The notes beneath the pieces are model-generated. The model saw only the letters and a list, made by a program, of their open reading frames with translations. It made no database searches and had not been told where the DNA came from. This document shows, piece after piece, positions 63,427 to 64,000 of a stretch of 64,000 nucleotides of DNA. Numbering within the stretch: position 1 is the first letter of the stretch; each line of letters opens with the position of its first letter. The position numbers and the translations under genes are program-made. Source of the stretch: Thalassospira sp. MCCC 1A01428 (GTDB lineage: Bacteria; Pseudomonadota; Alphaproteobacteria; Rhodospirillales; Thalassospiraceae). The stretch is taken from contig NZ_JFJZ01000027.1 of the NCBI RefSeq assembly GCF_002115825.1, forward strand, positions 1 to 64,000. Direction: 5' to 3'.

Positions 63427-63650
63427 CGGGAATGCGTGAACCTTTGGGAACAAGACGTTGTGGTTAAACACAAAACCGTTTTAACCACGCACGTATCATG
63501 TCCGATGCCTGACATCTGCGCAAGGTGCGGCAAGGGGATTTTCGCATTATGGAAGTGGTTCGCTTCGCTGGTATATTGGTTCGGGATAGATAACGCTGTA
63601 GCTATTAAGGCGTTATTTTCAACATATACAGGGGTGGCGAAGGAAATAGA

Positions 63651-63686
63651 AAACCCGCCAAACCGTGTTATCGGGCTGGCGGGTTT
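63651..63686 (-). terminator. terminator of the monooxygenase gene
   Basis: On the minus strand AAACCCGCCA pairs with TGGCGGGTTT (63677-63686 with 63651-63660). It lies 70 bases after the stop of the luciferase-like gene at 63756. The T run on the minus strand is short (AAA before 63651); on the plus strand a longer T run follows, so it may also act against plus-strand readthrough. Confidence 0.65.
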
Positions 63687-63755
63687 TTAATATAAGGCGA
63701 CTGTTTTAATCAAAACAGATAATTATGATCTGTCTTTGATTTTGGCGGTGGCGCC

Positions 63756-64000
63756 TCAGGCGCACTCGGCCTTGTCGGTTTTTGCGGTCAGGTCATCGCG
63801 AATTTCGGCCCCGATTTCAAACGATTTCAGGCGGGCGTCGTGATCGAAAATATTGGCGGTTAAAATCAGTTCATCGACGCGGGTTTCATACAAAAATTCG
63901 CGCACCTTGCTGCGTACTGTGTCGCGTGATCCAACGGCGGCATAGCGCATGGCATGGTTAACACCGGCTTTTTCAATTGAATTCCATACCGTATCCATAT
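63756..64000 (-). CDS. luciferase-like flavin monooxygenase, C-terminal part (cut by window)
   Basis: The last ~80 residues of a LLM-class flavin-dependent oxidoreductase. The stretch MRYAAVGSRDTVRSKVREFLYETRVDELILTANIFDHDARLKSFEI is the family's C-terminal helix and strand pattern (AVGSPETV...ADELM...IFDHAAR). The gene continues past 64000. Substrate unknown. Confidence 0.85.
   Translation of the reverse strand, partial: MDTVWNSIEKAGVNHAMRYAAVGSRDTVRSKVREFLYETRVDELILTANIFDHDARLKSFEIGAEIRDDLTAKTDKAECA

Overview
The window reads as ordinary chromosome of a marine-type alphaproteobacterium of the Rhodospirillales, most like Thalassospira. This is inference from gene content: an NDUFS4-like complex I accessory subunit, a DinB polymerase with an N-terminal zinc ribbon, a Zur/ZnuCB/COG0523 zinc cluster, PomAB-like motor genes, LctP lactate permease and many small-molecule transporters. 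GC looks moderately above 50% by eye (not counted). I found no insertion sequence, prophage, integrase, CRISPR array, origin or rRNA.

Layout. 1-8.6 kb: Hsp70-like ATPase, a TetR regulator with a matching palindromic operator before itself and before a zinc alcohol dehydrogenase, recJ, an HTH regulator and an orphan solute-binding protein. 8.7-14.7 kb: GST and MFS genes, three identical tRNA-Glu genes, dinB and a degenerate EAL-like protein. 15-25 kb: SPOR lipoprotein, SAM hydrolase, two metal-dependent or VOC enzymes, motA/motB, a chemoreceptor with a CXXCH haem motif, small unknown genes and apt. 25-32 kb: a Panacea/DUF4065 protein, ChaN-like protein, a PLP enzyme, an FAD oxidoreductase, an EamA transporter and an MBL-fold hydrolase. 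32-35 kb: thiZ-thiX-thiY under a clear TPP riboswitch. 35-44.7 kb: quinone oxidoreductase/LysR pair, histone-deacetylase-like gene coupled to DUF192, tRNA-Pro, the complex I subunit, tRNA-Arg, a triple-PAS chemoreceptor with an apparent C-terminal frameshift, a polysaccharide lyase, YitT and an aldo/keto reductase.

45-49 kb is a zinc-homeostasis locus: zur-znuC-znuB diverge from hisI-cobW around one Zur-like box, and the cobW gene carries a 54-bp hexanucleotide repeat that encodes a His-Glu tract. 49-57.7 kb: metC-like lyase, threonine dehydratase, rpmF (59 codons), two coupled GNAT genes, mercaptopyruvate sulfurtransferase, AlaX, an NTF2-like protein, an AraC regulator and a PA0069-type radical SAM protein. 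57.8-64 kb: rmlB, a LysE exporter, a TetR-MFS operon whose promoter spacer is a perfect inverted repeat and whose mRNA may be leaderless, LctP coupled to a 52-residue membrane protein, and a luciferase-like monooxygenase cut by the window end.

No single locus stands out as a wholly new multi-gene system. The most interesting points are regulatory or architectural: the TetR promoter at 59.86 kb, SHOCT-like repeats in the SPOR lipoprotein, the haem-motif chemoreceptor, the expandable His tract in the zinc metallochaperone, the extra hisI in the zinc cluster, the frameshifted chemoreceptor, and the lactate-permease microprotein.
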